64,000 nucleotides of DNA from SM23-32 sp964434535 (GTDB lineage: Bacteria > Planctomycetota > Brocadiia > SM23-32), in NCBI GenBank assembly GCA_964434535.1, contig CAYSWA010000010.1:16648-80647 (forward strand). The letters run 5' to 3'. The notes under the pieces are model-generated. The model was not told the origin of the DNA. It was given only the letters and a program-made list of their open reading frames with translations, and did no database searches. Numbering within the stretch: position 1 is the first letter of the stretch; every line of letters starts with the position of its first letter. A program made the translations under genes and the position numbers. Positions 54,201-63,947 of the stretch are shown here, in pieces.

Positions 54201-54495
54201 GGAGCCGCCGCGCCGCCAGCTCCACCCCGCCCGCCGGCAGCCGCCGCCGGCCCTCGCGCGCCAGGCGCGGCAGCGCCATGCGGCGGGCCGCGTCGCGGAG
54301 CGTGAGGAACTCAACGCCGATGACGCCGCCCCGTTCGCGCGCGGCCACGCGCCGCAGGTGCAGCGTCAGCAGGTTCGTCGGCGCCAGCACCCAGGCCCTG
54401 CCGGCCGCCCCTTGGCACGCGGCGGCCAGGTCCCCGGCGAACGCCCCCTCCAGGGCCGCGTACGTTCCCGCGCCGACCAGCCGTGCCTGCTCCAC
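51277..54495 (-). CDS. AddB/RexB-like PD-(D/E)XK nuclease-helicase subunit
   Basis: A 1072-residue protein resembling the AddB subunit of AddAB recombination nucleases. The N-terminal two-thirds is helicase-like but without a clear Walker A. The C-terminal nuclease has GRMDRLDE, VVDYKTGRPTGY and LQLPVYLLAA (the RecB motifs with catalytic Asp and Lys), framed by cysteines in YARCPFEYF and CGRFCRYRDVCG, as in iron-sulfur-bound AddB/Cas4 nucleases. No AddA lies next to it. GTG start at 54495, 30 bases after the predicted transcription start. Confidence 0.8.
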   Translation of the reverse strand: MEQARLVGAGTYAALEGAFAGDLAAACQGAAGRAWVLAPTNLLTLHLRRVAARERGGVIGVEFLTLRDAARRMALPRLAREGRRRLPAGGVELAARRLLDDVAEGSYLWSLRAFANGAPAVARAVRTLEDCLWTPRALQEAAPAAAPADPSAPSRLRELAALWAELRRWKEERRLFEDDDLIAEAARQDAAPAEAPQALLVYGFYDLNPAQRALVGRLIGLAERSAAYLLWGELEGRPAAGFEYALPTVQWLKEALGADEMAPAGGEGPGGDLGRLVGAVFSEHPVRPPQETRASLMAGGAFDGSVRVLSCPGEVPQAVEVAREALRVAAGGEGRRSVGVLLRSAEGAAGLLVEAMDRAGVRCYVREGLPLAETVAGRVALSLLALAMGDAERTDVIDFLGLAELRWPADLTATALDRVSREAGILRGRAGWEARLGRRAERLAREAGRAEDESERRLLARDAELCRAAAGFLREFFARVDVLSRPATWAEAAAELGRLVEAYSPADDPGTAPVLEAIAELGRLDVAELPATPERLRWALGRRLARASLRRERFEHVGVTAGSIMGARGATFDVVVLPGLVEKGFPRHAVRHSLLSEPDREALSRVAAGHGCGPLPLQRDRPAEERYLFRLGLGSARRGVVLAYPRIEPDTGRPRVASHFLTDACSALAGFSIGAQMLDDGLPVGLVRRVPMGRTAGPEAALDARQYDAAVFAGGDGPARVAYLTGVSEEFARAVRMDELRWRRRDFGPYDGKLRCEDLLGRLRERYSRFAAPISPTRLETYARCPFEYFLTYVLDIAEVEAPAEQFELAPMDRGALVHDLLRTVYAEHLSGRRLGELSDEDAEALLAAAGPVLDGLGRVHAATYPATWAAQRERALRELRALLAHERAAHAEAAPARFECEFGIGEPALVMPLAEGEGVSFRGRMDRLDELPEGAVQVVDYKTGRPTGYRAESFRGGTQLQLPVYLLAAAELTGAEAGRALYLMTSGPRDVAGYDLATLRARMDDLRRALRLIVEGIAAGDFFLLPAEDAQGACGRFCRYRDVCGAARRTLAEIKQTDPEAGRLAELRAIE

Positions 54496-54533
54496 GTATT
54501 GCCCCCGCCTGAGGGGAATGCGCCCACGGCGCG

Positions 54534-54562
54534 AGTATAGCCCGGCCCGGCCGGGCCTGCAA
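54534..54562 (-). promoter_or_regulatory. Sigma-70 promoter for the AddB-like gene
   Basis: TTGCAG (54562-54557), 17-base spacer, TATACT (54539-54534). Confidence 0.6.
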
Positions 54563-54574
54563 AGCCGCCCCGAC

Positions 54575-54603
54575 TTGCGCCCGTCGCCCCCATGCCGAAT
54601 AAT
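54575..54603 (+). promoter_or_regulatory. Sigma-70 promoter for dprA
   Basis: TTGCGC (54575-54580), 17-base spacer, AATAAT (54598-54603), back to back with the AddB-like promoter. Confidence 0.5.
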
Positions 54604-54643
54604 GGCGCCCTGCCGCCGCCCGATGACCCCGCGGGAACCGGCC

Positions 54644-55777
54644 ATGACCCATGACCACGACGAGAGCCGCGCGCTGCTCGGGCTGATGCTCTGCAAAGGC
54701 ATCAGCAACGTCAGCGCGTTCGCGCTGATCGAGCACTTCGGCTCGGCGCAGGCCGCCCTGGGAGCCGGCACGGCGGCGCTGCGCGAGGTGGAAGGGATCG
54801 GCCCCGCAACCGTCGCCGGGCTCCGCGAACGAGCGGGCCAGGCGGCCGTCGAGCGCGAGCTGGAACTGATGGAGCGGTTCCGCACCCGCCTGGTGCCGTT
54901 CTTCGCCGACGACTACCCCCCGGCCCTGCGCCACCTGGAGCGGGACGCCCCGGCGCTGCTCCGGGTCCGGGGGGAATGCCGCCGAGAGGACTGCCTGGCG
55001 CTCGGCGTCGTCGGCTCGCGCCGGTGCAGCACCTACGGGCGCCAGCAGGCAAGGCGGCTCAGCGCGGACCTGGCGAGCATGGGCTTCACCATCGTGAGCG
55101 GCATGGCGGCCGGCATCGACTCCGAGGCCCACCGCGGCGCCATCGCCGCCAAAGGCCGCACCGTCGCCGTGCTCGGCTGCGGCCTGGCCACCGCGCTGTG
55201 CGGGCGCGACGCGGAGCTGGCCCTGGAGATCGCCGAGAGCGGCGCCGTGCTGAGCGAGCTGCCCATGGAGACGCCGCCCCGGCCGGGCAACTTCCCGCCG
55301 CGCAACCGCCTGATCGCCGGGCTCTCGCTCGGCGTGGTCGTCGTGGAGGCCGCCGCCCGCAGCGGCAGCCTCATCACCGCCCGCCTCGCCGGCGAGCAGG
55401 GCAAGGCCGTCTTCGCCGTGCCCGGCAACGTGGACAGCCCGACCAGCCGGGGCGCGCATGCACTGATCCGCGACGGCACCGTGCTCGTGGAGAGCGCCCG
55501 CGACGTGGTGGACGGCCTCGGCCCGCTGAGCGAGCCGGTCGAGCTGCCCGCCCCCTCGGAGGCGGCGGAGGCCGAGTCGGTCGACGACCCCCGCGTGCTC
55601 GCCCTCAACGAGAGGGAGCGCGGCATACTCGCCCTGGTGGGGCGCTCGCCGATGCACATCGACGAGGTGGTGGCGCAGACCGAGCTGCCCCCCTCGATCG
55701 TCTCCAGCACGCTGCTGACCCTCGAGGTGCGCGGGCTGATCCAGCAGGTGGCCGGGCAGCGCTACGTGCGGCGCTGA
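54644..55777 (+). CDS. dprA: DNA-processing protein DprA
   Basis: Binds incoming single-stranded DNA and loads RecA during transformation. The 377-residue protein has an N-terminal helix-hairpin-helix/SAM-like part (VEGIGPATVAGL), the Rossmann core with VVGSRRCSTYG, SGMAAGIDSEAHRGA, PPRNRLIAGLS and VEAAARSGSLITARLA, and a C-terminal winged helix (about 315-377). All hallmark motifs are present. Other competence genes are not in the window. An ATG at 54623 is a possible earlier start. It lies next to the divergent AddB-like gene. Confidence 0.95.
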   Translation: MTHDHDESRALLGLMLCKGISNVSAFALIEHFGSAQAALGAGTAALREVEGIGPATVAGLRERAGQAAVERELELMERFRTRLVPFFADDYPPALRHLERDAPALLRVRGECRREDCLALGVVGSRRCSTYGRQQARRLSADLASMGFTIVSGMAAGIDSEAHRGAIAAKGRTVAVLGCGLATALCGRDAELALEIAESGAVLSELPMETPPRPGNFPPRNRLIAGLSLGVVVVEAAARSGSLITARLAGEQGKAVFAVPGNVDSPTSRGAHALIRDGTVLVESARDVVDGLGPLSEPVELPAPSEAAEAESVDDPRVLALNERERGILALVGRSPMHIDEVVAQTELPPSIVSSTLLTLEVRGLIQQVAGQRYVRR

Positions 55778-55969
55778 GCGGCGCCGCTCAGGCGGCATCC
55801 GCGCCGGCATCGAGGCGTTCCAGCGCATCGGCGTGACGCGTGTCGGCGGCACGGCGCAGGCCGGTGGCTGACTCGGCGGCCGGCAAGCGCGGTCCTCCGG
55901 CAGATGGATGTCCGTCCATTCTAAGTCCTTGCGGGGCAACGTGAAAGAGCGCGGGGGAGCCGGGCCTCG

Positions 55970-55998
55970 TTGACATCCGGCGCCCTAACTGCTTCAAT
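55970..55998 (+). promoter_or_regulatory. Sigma-70 promoter for the Sm-like gene
   Basis: TTGACA (55970-55975), 17-base spacer, TTCAAT (55993-55998), about 35 bases before the ATG at 56040. Confidence 0.55.
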
Positions 55999-56039
55999 GA
56001 CTCATGCAGCCCCGCAGAGCACGGAGGAGGCCGCAGACG

Positions 56040-56330
56040 ATGCCGCAGCAGAGCGCGACGGCCGGAGAACTCGGCGCCCTGATCGGCGAGCAGGTGGTCA
56101 TCGACGTCAAGGGCAGCCACGTCTACATCGGCACGCTGCGCACGATCGGCGCCGACGTGATCGAGCTGGCCGACGCCGACGTGCACTTCTGCGACGACAG
56201 CCAGACCACCAGCGAGCTCTACGTGCTGGAGACGAAGAAGAACGGCATCCGGGCGAACCGCGCGTCGGTCTACGTGATGCGCGCCGAGGTGGTCAGCCTC
56301 TCCCGCCTGAGCGACGTCGTCGAGTACTGA
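56040..56330 (+). CDS. Small Sm-like conserved protein
   Basis: A 96-residue protein with strands compatible with an Sm/LSm-like barrel: LIGEQVVIDV, VYIGTLRTIGADVIELADADVHF and YVMRAEVVSLSRL. The GTL...G.DVIEL pattern resembles the Sm1 motif. I do not recognise a named family and no RNA-binding residue of Hfq (Gln8, Lys56/His57) can be assigned. ATG at 56040 follows GGAGGAGG and a clear promoter. It is monocistronic and converges with the pseudokinase. Confidence 0.65.
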   Translation: MPQQSATAGELGALIGEQVVIDVKGSHVYIGTLRTIGADVIELADADVHFCDDSQTTSELYVLETKKNGIRANRASVYVMRAEVVSLSRLSDVVEY

Positions 56331-56336
56331 GCCGGG

Positions 56337-58499
56337 CTACCGGATCTGCTCGGTTCGTTTCGCAACCGCCTCGGCCAGGCGCCGGGCGCGCTCCTGGTCG
56401 GGCATCGCTTCCCGCATCAGGGCCAGGAAGGCGCCGAGCCGGTCGGGGTGGCGCTCGGCCAGGAGCTCCGCGTGGCCGTGAGCGGCGGGGACGTAGCCCG
56501 GGTCGAGCTCGAAGGCATGGCGGAAGGCGACGGCCGCCTCGTCGGGGCGTCCCTGGGCGTGGAGCCGGTAGAGGCCGAGCAGGTAGTAGCCGCGCGCCGA
56601 GTACGGATGGCGGGCCAGGTGGCGGGCGAGCCGCGCCTCGGCCTCGTGCGCCGGCCCGCCGAGCGCCCCGAGCACCTGCGCCAGCCCGGCCAGCTCCGGC
56701 GGCAGCCCTTCCGCAGGAAGCATCCCCACCGAAGGGAAGCGCCCCTCGCGGCGAACCTCCGCCACGGCGCCGTAGAAGGCGGCGAAGACGGCGAACGGGG
56801 CGCCGTCGTCCGCGAGCCCCGCCGCCGTCCGGGCGTGCGCCGCCGCCTCGGCCCAGTGGCCGTCCCGCTCCGCTTCCCAGGCCGCGCCGAGCGTTGCCCA
56901 GGCATCGGCCTCGGCCTCCAGAGCGGCCGGCTCCTCGCCGGCCGCGGGCAGCCCGATGTGCCCGGCGGCGCGGGCGAGCAGCCCGCCCGCGGCGTCGGAG
57001 AGCGGCGATAGGTCGTCGCCCTCCACGGCGCACTCGGCGGCCAGTGCCCAGGGCCGCTTGCCGGGCGTCACGAAGGTGAGCTGCCACGTGCGGCGCCGGA
57101 ACCCTGGGGCGTGCGCGGCGGCGAGCATGTGCGCCGCCCCGGCCCGCTCCAGCAGCGCCTCGGCCTCGCCGCCCTCCGCCCGTGCGGCGAGGGCGTAGTG
57201 CGGGTCGGCCGGCTCCAGCTCGGGATGCGTGGCCAGCGCGTAGGTGAGCAGCGCCCGCACGGCGCGGCGGCGCTGGGGCGGCAGCGGATCGGGACGCAGC
57301 GGGTCGGCCTGGTGCAGCACGATCAGAACGCGGCGGCGCTGCTCGGCCTCGGCCTGCTGCACGGCGGCGCGCCGCTCCGCGCGCTGGCGCCACATCAGGG
57401 CGACGGGCGGCACGGCCACGGCGACCAGCAGCGCGGCGACGATCGTCCACGCGAGCGTCCAGCGGACCGCGCAGCGCGTGCGCTCGCCCGGCGAGAAGGA
57501 GGCCGCGATCGGCTTGATGCGCCGCTCGCGGCTCAGCGACAGGGCGCAGGCGCGCAGTTCCTCCAGCGCCTCCTGCGGGCCTTCGGGCCGGTCGGCCGGA
57601 TCGGGCGCGAGCAGGCGGGCGACGCAGTCGGCGATCTCGGACGGGACCTCCGGGCGCGCCGCGCGCAGCTCGGGCGGCCCCTGTGCTGCAGCCCGCCGGA
57701 CCTCTTCTGCGGACGCCCCCGCGTGGGCCGGCCGGCCGGCGAGCATCTCGAACATGACGGCGCCGGCCGCGTAGAGCCCCGCGCTTGCGTCGCCCTCGCC
57801 CCCGGCCGCCTGCGGCGCGGCGTAGAACGGAACGCCCCGCACGCGCCCGCCGGGGGTCAGAAGCAGGCGGCCTCGCTCCTCGGGCAGGCCCATCGCACCG
57901 GGATGGTCGAGCTTGCCGGCGCCGTCGTAGCCGATCAGCATCGTCTCGGGCCGCACGTCGCCGTGGCGGACGCCGCGCTCGTCGAGCGCTCCCAGCCCGC
58001 GCAGCAGGTGCTCGGCCAGCACCAGGGCGCGGTTCACGTCGAGCCGGGGCTCGCGCTCGATCAGCTCCCGAAGCGTGGAGGGGTGCCACTCGGTGATGAT
58101 GAACCAGCACTCGCCGCGCCGGCCCAGGTCCACGACGGCGGCCACGTAGGGGCTGCGCAGGTCGCGCGCGAGGGCCGCGCGCCGGAACACCTCTTCCATG
58201 TAATCCCGCTGCCTCTCGGCCAACTGCGCCGTGAAGAGTTCCACCCGCACGTCGGCGCCGAGCTTGCGGTGCCGGGCGCGATAGAGCAGCCTGGTGGGCC
58301 GCACCGCGAGGCGCTTGCGGAGCCGGGCGCCGCCGACGCTCCGCCCCCGCCAGGGGTCCGGCCCGGATGGGGACGCCTCCGGCGCTTCGTCGCCGAGCGG
58401 GCCTCCGCAGGCCGCGCAGAAGACGCGGCGCCCGTCGACCGGGTCACGAACGCGGTAATCGCGCCCGCAGCTCTGGCAGTAAAGGGTCGTGGGGGGCAT
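56337..58499 (-). CDS. Ser/Thr kinase-like (probable pseudokinase) with zinc ribbon, membrane helix and TPR-like C-terminus
   Basis: A 720-residue protein. A zinc ribbon (Cys8, Cys11, Cys28, Cys31) leads to a kinase-like domain (about 60-320). The glycine loop is absent, the VAIK lysine place reads VRVELF (Glu87), the catalytic loop is HGDVRPETM (Asp181 kept, the usual Asn is Thr) and DFG is replaced by LDHPG. One membrane helix (about 345-368) follows, then an Ala/Glu-rich extracytoplasmic part with TPR-like helices near 590-700. Probably a pseudokinase scaffold or sensor. The ATG at 58499 lies at the predicted transcription start. Confidence 0.75.
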   Translation of the reverse strand: MPPTTLYCQSCGRDYRVRDPVDGRRVFCAACGGPLGDEAPEASPSGPDPWRGRSVGGARLRKRLAVRPTRLLYRARHRKLGADVRVELFTAQLAERQRDYMEEVFRRAALARDLRSPYVAAVVDLGRRGECWFIITEWHPSTLRELIEREPRLDVNRALVLAEHLLRGLGALDERGVRHGDVRPETMLIGYDGAGKLDHPGAMGLPEERGRLLLTPGGRVRGVPFYAAPQAAGGEGDASAGLYAAGAVMFEMLAGRPAHAGASAEEVRRAAAQGPPELRAARPEVPSEIADCVARLLAPDPADRPEGPQEALEELRACALSLSRERRIKPIAASFSPGERTRCAVRWTLAWTIVAALLVAVAVPPVALMWRQRAERRAAVQQAEAEQRRRVLIVLHQADPLRPDPLPPQRRRAVRALLTYALATHPELEPADPHYALAARAEGGEAEALLERAGAAHMLAAAHAPGFRRRTWQLTFVTPGKRPWALAAECAVEGDDLSPLSDAAGGLLARAAGHIGLPAAGEEPAALEAEADAWATLGAAWEAERDGHWAEAAAHARTAAGLADDGAPFAVFAAFYGAVAEVRREGRFPSVGMLPAEGLPPELAGLAQVLGALGGPAHEAEARLARHLARHPYSARGYYLLGLYRLHAQGRPDEAAVAFRHAFELDPGYVPAAHGHAELLAERHPDRLGAFLALMREAMPDQERARRLAEAVAKRTEQIR

Positions 58500-58506
58500 G
58501 GCGGCC

Positions 58507-58535
58507 AGTGTACTCCAAAGGCCGGAGGCCGACAA
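58507..58535 (-). promoter_or_regulatory. Sigma-70 promoter for the pseudokinase (leaderless)
   Basis: TTGTCG (58535-58530), 17-base spacer, TACACT (58512-58507). The start is expected near 58500, one base from the ATG. Confidence 0.5.
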
Positions 58536-58640
58536 AGCGCGCCCGTCCGGGCCGCGCGGGGGTGTCAAACTGGCAGAGCGCAGCGCCGGCGCGGCGGCGC
58601 CCGGCGCCAGATTGGCAGTGGCGTGCGGCCCGGCCGGCCC

Positions 58641-58668
58641 TTTACGCGCGGGCCCAGATGTGTACAAT
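58641..58668 (+). promoter_or_regulatory. Sigma-70 promoter for groES-groEL
   Basis: TTTACG (58641-58646), 16-base spacer, TACAAT (58663-58668). The leader is about 130 bases. I see no CIRCE operator (TTAGCACTC/GAGTGCTAA) in 58500-58805, so HrcA control is not supported here; the rest of that 306-base gap holds the pseudokinase promoter and nothing else I can name. Confidence 0.55.
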
Positions 58669-58805
58669 GGGGGTTCCTCGCGGGCGCGGGGCCGGCTCGG
58701 CGTTTGCCGGCACGCTGTTTGCGAATCTGCACAAGCCATTCTGCGCGCGGGCTGTCCGTGCGCGGCTCATCACCGGTTTGATCACTCCACAGGGAGGTCG
58801 AGCAC

Positions 58806-59096
58806 ATGGCTATCATCAGGCCGCTGGGAGATCGGGTCCTCATCAAGAGGCTCGAGGCACAGGAGCAGACGGCCGGCGGGATCGTGCTGCCGGACACCGC
58901 CAAGGAGAAGCCCAAGCAGGGCAAGGTCATCGCCGTCGGAGACGGGCGCCAGCTCGAGTCGGGCGAGAAGGCCGAGTTCCAGGTCAAGAAGGGCAACACG
59001 GTGCTGTTCGGCTCCTTCGCCGGGACCGAGGTCACCGTCGACGGCGAGGAATACGTCCTGATGTCGGAAGACGACATCCTGGCGGTCATCAGCTAA
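58806..59096 (+). CDS. groES: Co-chaperonin GroES
   Basis: The heptameric lid of the GroEL folding chamber. 96 residues with IRPLGDRVLIKRLEAQEQTAGGI holding the mobile loop, split here as PLGDRVLIKR and TAGGIVLPD, and the GTEVTVDGEEYVLMSEDDILAVI end. ATG after a purine-rich GGGAGG. It is 15 bases upstream of groEL in the standard operon order. Confidence 0.97.
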   Translation: MAIIRPLGDRVLIKRLEAQEQTAGGIVLPDTAKEKPKQGKVIAVGDGRQLESGEKAEFQVKKGNTVLFGSFAGTEVTVDGEEYVLMSEDDILAVIS

Positions 59097-59111
59097 CGGA
59101 GGGTTCCCCCT

Positions 59112-60728
<1,617 letters not shown>

Positions 60729-60930
60729 GAATCTATCTCAGAATCCGGTTCGTCGCGAAGGCATCCGCGTCCCCTCTGGGCCGGCCATGCCGCTGCGTCG
60801 CCCGCTCGAGGTTAGGGGACCGAAGCTCCGTCCGGGCCTTGTCGCGCGGGCGGGAAGGGATCCCCAGCACACGGGCAGAGCGCGGATAGGAGGGGCCTGG
60901 AAGACTCGCCCGGCGGGGACGGCGGGCGCC

Positions 60931-63543
60931 CTACTCCTTCGCTTCGCCGCGCCGTTCGATGGAGGCGAAGTCGAGGTTCTTCAGCAGGCCGGAGACGTCC
61001 TCGGCGGCCTCCGCCCCTTTCTCCTCTTGCGCCTCGGCGGGCTCTTCCTTCGGCCCGGGGGCGGGCTCCGGCTCGGCCTTGCGCAGGATCTGCTGCTGGG
61101 TCTTGGAGAGCGGCTCGCTGAGTTGAGCCCGCTTGACGCGCCGGCTCTCCCAGCCGACCGTGCTCTTGGGCGTGGGCGCGGCCCCCTCCGGCTTGGCGGG
61201 CACGGGCACGTCCCTGCGCGGTGCCTGGGCGCGGTGCTCCTCGCGGGGACGACGGCGTCCCTCACGCGGCCGCCGTTCGCGGCGGGAGCTCTCGGGAACC
61301 ATCGAGAGCGCGATGCGGCGCTTCTCGATGTCCACCCGCACCACCTGAACCCGCACGCGGTCGCCCACACAGACCACGTCGTACGGGCTCTCCACGTAGC
61401 CCTCGGAGAGCTCACTGATGTGGATCAGCCCGTCCTCGCCGACGCCGATGTCGGCGAAGACGCCGAAGTCCACGATGTTGCGCACCGTGGCGGTGAACCA
61501 CTGGCCGGGCTCCAGGTCCTCGATGGTCAGCTTCCGGTCGCGCAGCACAGGCGCCGGCCCCTCGCCGTCCATGCGCGGGTCGGGCCAGGGCTCGCAGAGC
61601 TCCGAGACGATGTCCTTCAGCAGCAGGTAGTGGACTTCGAACTGCTTCTCAAGCTCGGTCAGCTTGACCTCGGAGGCGTGCTCCTTGACGCGCTGGCGCC
61701 CCTCCTCGGTGCCGAGCTCCTCCATGGGGATCTCGAGCTGGCGGCAGATCTCCTCGGCGGCCGCATAGAAGCGCGGGTGGATGCGGGTCAGGTCCAGCGG
61801 GTTGTCCGATTCGGCGACGCGGATGAAGCCGGCGGCGCGGTCGAAGCTCTCCTGGTCGATCTTCGGCACCTCGCGCAGCTCGGCGCGGTTCTTGATCGGG
61901 CCCCGGCGTTCCCGGTAGTCCACCAGCTCAAGCGCCCTGTCCGGCCCGAGCCCCGAGACGTAGCGCAGCAGGCTGTAGTGCGCCCTGTTCGCGTCGGCGC
62001 CGACCTCGCCCACGCACTCCTCGATGGTGCGGTCCAGCAGCTTCTTCAACAGGCCCCCGTTCACGTCGTCCACGTACGGCTCCAGGCAGAGCTCGCGCGG
62101 ATTGACCTTGACCAGCTCCGACAGCGGGTCCTGAAGGCGCCGCCCCACCGCCACGGCGGAGCGCTCGCCCGGTCCCGCCTCGGCCATCTCGTTCTTGGCC
62201 GAGCGGCTGTTCACGTACGCGTCGAGCCCCACCTCCGAGACGACCGTGTACTGCACTGCCTCCAGGCCGTCGGCGATCAGGCTCCCGATCAACGCCTCGG
62301 TCTCCTCCACGGCCATGCCGTCGCCGATTGCGACCACGGCCACCTCGTGCTCGCTGATCAGGCGCTTCAGCGTCTCCCTGGCCTCCTTGACTTCGCGCTG
62401 GGGCGTGTGGGGGTAGACGGTCGCCGTCTCCAGCACGGCGCCCCCCTCGTCCAGCGCGGCCACGTTGCAGCCGGTCCGGTAGCCGGGGTGGATGCCCAGC
62501 ACGCGCCTGCGCACCGGCTGGGCCATGAGCATCGCGCGCAGGTTGCGCCGGATGATGTCCAAGGCCAGCAGCTCCGCCCGCCTGGACATTTCCTTGTCCA
62601 CCTCGCGCGCCGTCACGTCGGCCAGGATGCTGTTGAGGCTGTGCTCGATGCAAGCGACCAGCATCTCCGTGCCGTTCAGCCGCCTGAGCCCCGCCCCCAG
62701 CGTCTCCTCCTCGCCCAGGATCACGCGCACCTCGGCCCGCGTCGCCTCCAGTTGGCCCGCCCCGCCGGCCAGGTAGAGCTCCGCCGCCGCCTCCACCATG
62801 GCGTCCAGCGGCACCTCCAGCTCGTAGTCCAGCGCGTTCATCCGCTTGCCGCGCAGGATGCAGAGCACGTGGTAGGGGTGGACCTTGGCCGCCTTCTCGC
62901 GGAAGTCGAAGTAGTGCCGGAACTCGCGCACCAGCCGCCCCGGCAGCGACCTGCCCGCCCGCCGCGCCACCAGGTCCGCCTCCCGCCGGAAGACCTCCCG
63001 CTGACGGTCCCGGTGGGCCTTCTCCTCGGCCACCCAGTCGCTGACGATGTGGAAGGTCCCCTCCAGGACGCCCTCCACGTCCTCCAGCCCCTGCTCGGGG
63101 TCGACGTAGGGCTCGGCCGCGGCGCCCATGTCGGGGATGAACTCCTCCTGGGCGAGCACCTGCGTGGCCAGGCTCCTCAGGCCCTGGCCCAGGGCCTGGC
63201 GGGAGTGGCTCCGCTTGCGCGGGCGGTAGGGCACGTAGTAGTCGATCAACTCGCGCATGTCGCGCGCCTGCTTGATCCGCTCGCGCAGCTCGTCGGTCAA
63301 GATGTCGCGCTCTTCGAGCTTCTTCAGGATCTTGCGGCGGCGGGACTCCAGCTTCTCCAGGCGGCGCCGCTCCTCGATCAACTCGTGGAAGCCCTCCGCC
63401 TCCATCCCGGCGGCCAGCTCCTTGTGGTAGCGCCGGATGTAGGGGATGCTGTAACCATCATCGAGCAGGCGCAGGATCTGCGCGGCCTGCTCAGCGGTCA
63501 GATGGTACTTCGCGGCAACGTCCTTGAGCACCTTCTCCGGCAT
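60931..63543 (-). CDS. tex: Tex-family S1 RNA-binding transcription accessory protein
   Basis: An 870-residue nucleic-acid-binding protein of the Tex/Spt6 family. Order: N-terminal helical domain (1-250), YqgF-like RNase-H fold (about 330-450; LGIHPGYRTGCNVA), helix-hairpin-helix domain (about 490-570; NPRELCLEPYVDDVNGG, VSGLGPDRALELV), linker, S1 domain (about 650-720; VRNIVDFGVFADIGVGEDGLIHISEL). A basic-then-acidic tail of about 130 residues follows and is longer than in most Tex proteins. The family DxD/Asp of RNase-H type is not evident. ATG start behind a consensus promoter. Confidence 0.93.
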   Translation of the reverse strand: MPEKVLKDVAAKYHLTAEQAAQILRLLDDGYSIPYIRRYHKELAAGMEAEGFHELIEERRRLEKLESRRRKILKKLEERDILTDELRERIKQARDMRELIDYYVPYRPRKRSHSRQALGQGLRSLATQVLAQEEFIPDMGAAAEPYVDPEQGLEDVEGVLEGTFHIVSDWVAEEKAHRDRQREVFRREADLVARRAGRSLPGRLVREFRHYFDFREKAAKVHPYHVLCILRGKRMNALDYELEVPLDAMVEAAAELYLAGGAGQLEATRAEVRVILGEEETLGAGLRRLNGTEMLVACIEHSLNSILADVTAREVDKEMSRRAELLALDIIRRNLRAMLMAQPVRRRVLGIHPGYRTGCNVAALDEGGAVLETATVYPHTPQREVKEARETLKRLISEHEVAVVAIGDGMAVEETEALIGSLIADGLEAVQYTVVSEVGLDAYVNSRSAKNEMAEAGPGERSAVAVGRRLQDPLSELVKVNPRELCLEPYVDDVNGGLLKKLLDRTIEECVGEVGADANRAHYSLLRYVSGLGPDRALELVDYRERRGPIKNRAELREVPKIDQESFDRAAGFIRVAESDNPLDLTRIHPRFYAAAEEICRQLEIPMEELGTEEGRQRVKEHASEVKLTELEKQFEVHYLLLKDIVSELCEPWPDPRMDGEGPAPVLRDRKLTIEDLEPGQWFTATVRNIVDFGVFADIGVGEDGLIHISELSEGYVESPYDVVCVGDRVRVQVVRVDIEKRRIALSMVPESSRRERRPREGRRRPREEHRAQAPRRDVPVPAKPEGAAPTPKSTVGWESRRVKRAQLSEPLSKTQQQILRKAEPEPAPGPKEEPAEAQEEKGAEAAEDVSGLLKNLDFASIERRGEAKE

Positions 63544-63632
63544 AACCTGGCGCTTCGCGCCCCTTCGATTCAGTCGGGAGAGGAAGTCGAAGGTAGGTGG
63601 ATCCGACAGAACCCGCCCAACGCAGAGCCAGG

Positions 63633-63661
63633 ATTGTAGGCGATTTGCCGCCCCATGTCAA
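63633..63661 (-). promoter_or_regulatory. Sigma-70 promoter for tex
   Basis: Perfect TTGACA (63661-63656), 17-base spacer, TACAAT (63638-63633). The leader to 63543 is about 85 bases. Confidence 0.7.
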
Positions 63662-63905
63662 TGGCCGCAAGCGTCGCCCGCCAGAAGCCCCCCGCCCGCC
63701 GAGGAGCCGGCCACGCCCATCCTGGCGCCCGCCGGCCCCGCGCCACCCAACACCGGCCCCCGACCGGAGGCGCGCACTGCTCAGCGCAACGGCGCATCCC
63801 GTGCGTCGCGTAACGGTTCGCCACGCGCGCAGACTCGCCCCGCCCCCACGGGCAGGCAGCCGGCCCTGGCCCGACGGCCGCCTTTTCGCTCGGACGCCCG
63901 CAGTC
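63662..63905. other. Gene-free stretch between the tex and tRNA-Gly promoters
   Basis: About 240 bases, proline/arginine-like in all frames and without a start and ribosome site, hairpin or repeat that I can defend. It simply separates two divergent transcription units. Confidence 0.6.
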
Positions 63906-63934
63906 TTGACAGGGCTCGGCATACGCCCTACAAT
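63906..63934 (+). promoter_or_regulatory. Sigma-70 promoter for tRNA-Gly
   Basis: Perfect TTGACA (63906-63911), 17-base spacer, TACAAT (63929-63934), about 13 bases before the tRNA. Confidence 0.7.
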
Positions 63935-63947
63935 GGCGAGCGAGAGA

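Noticed and set aside
55774..55791. Eighteen-base perfect palindrome at the end of dprA
   Set aside because: It has no T-run and no known operator form; in sequence of this GC content such palindromes arise by chance.
55788..55919. A 43-codon minus-strand frame between dprA and the Sm-like gene, with a TTTCAC-17-TAGAAT promoter-like site at its start
   Set aside because: The ATG lies inside the -10 box, there is no ribosome site and the protein looks random. The promoter may be real, but nothing sensible follows it.
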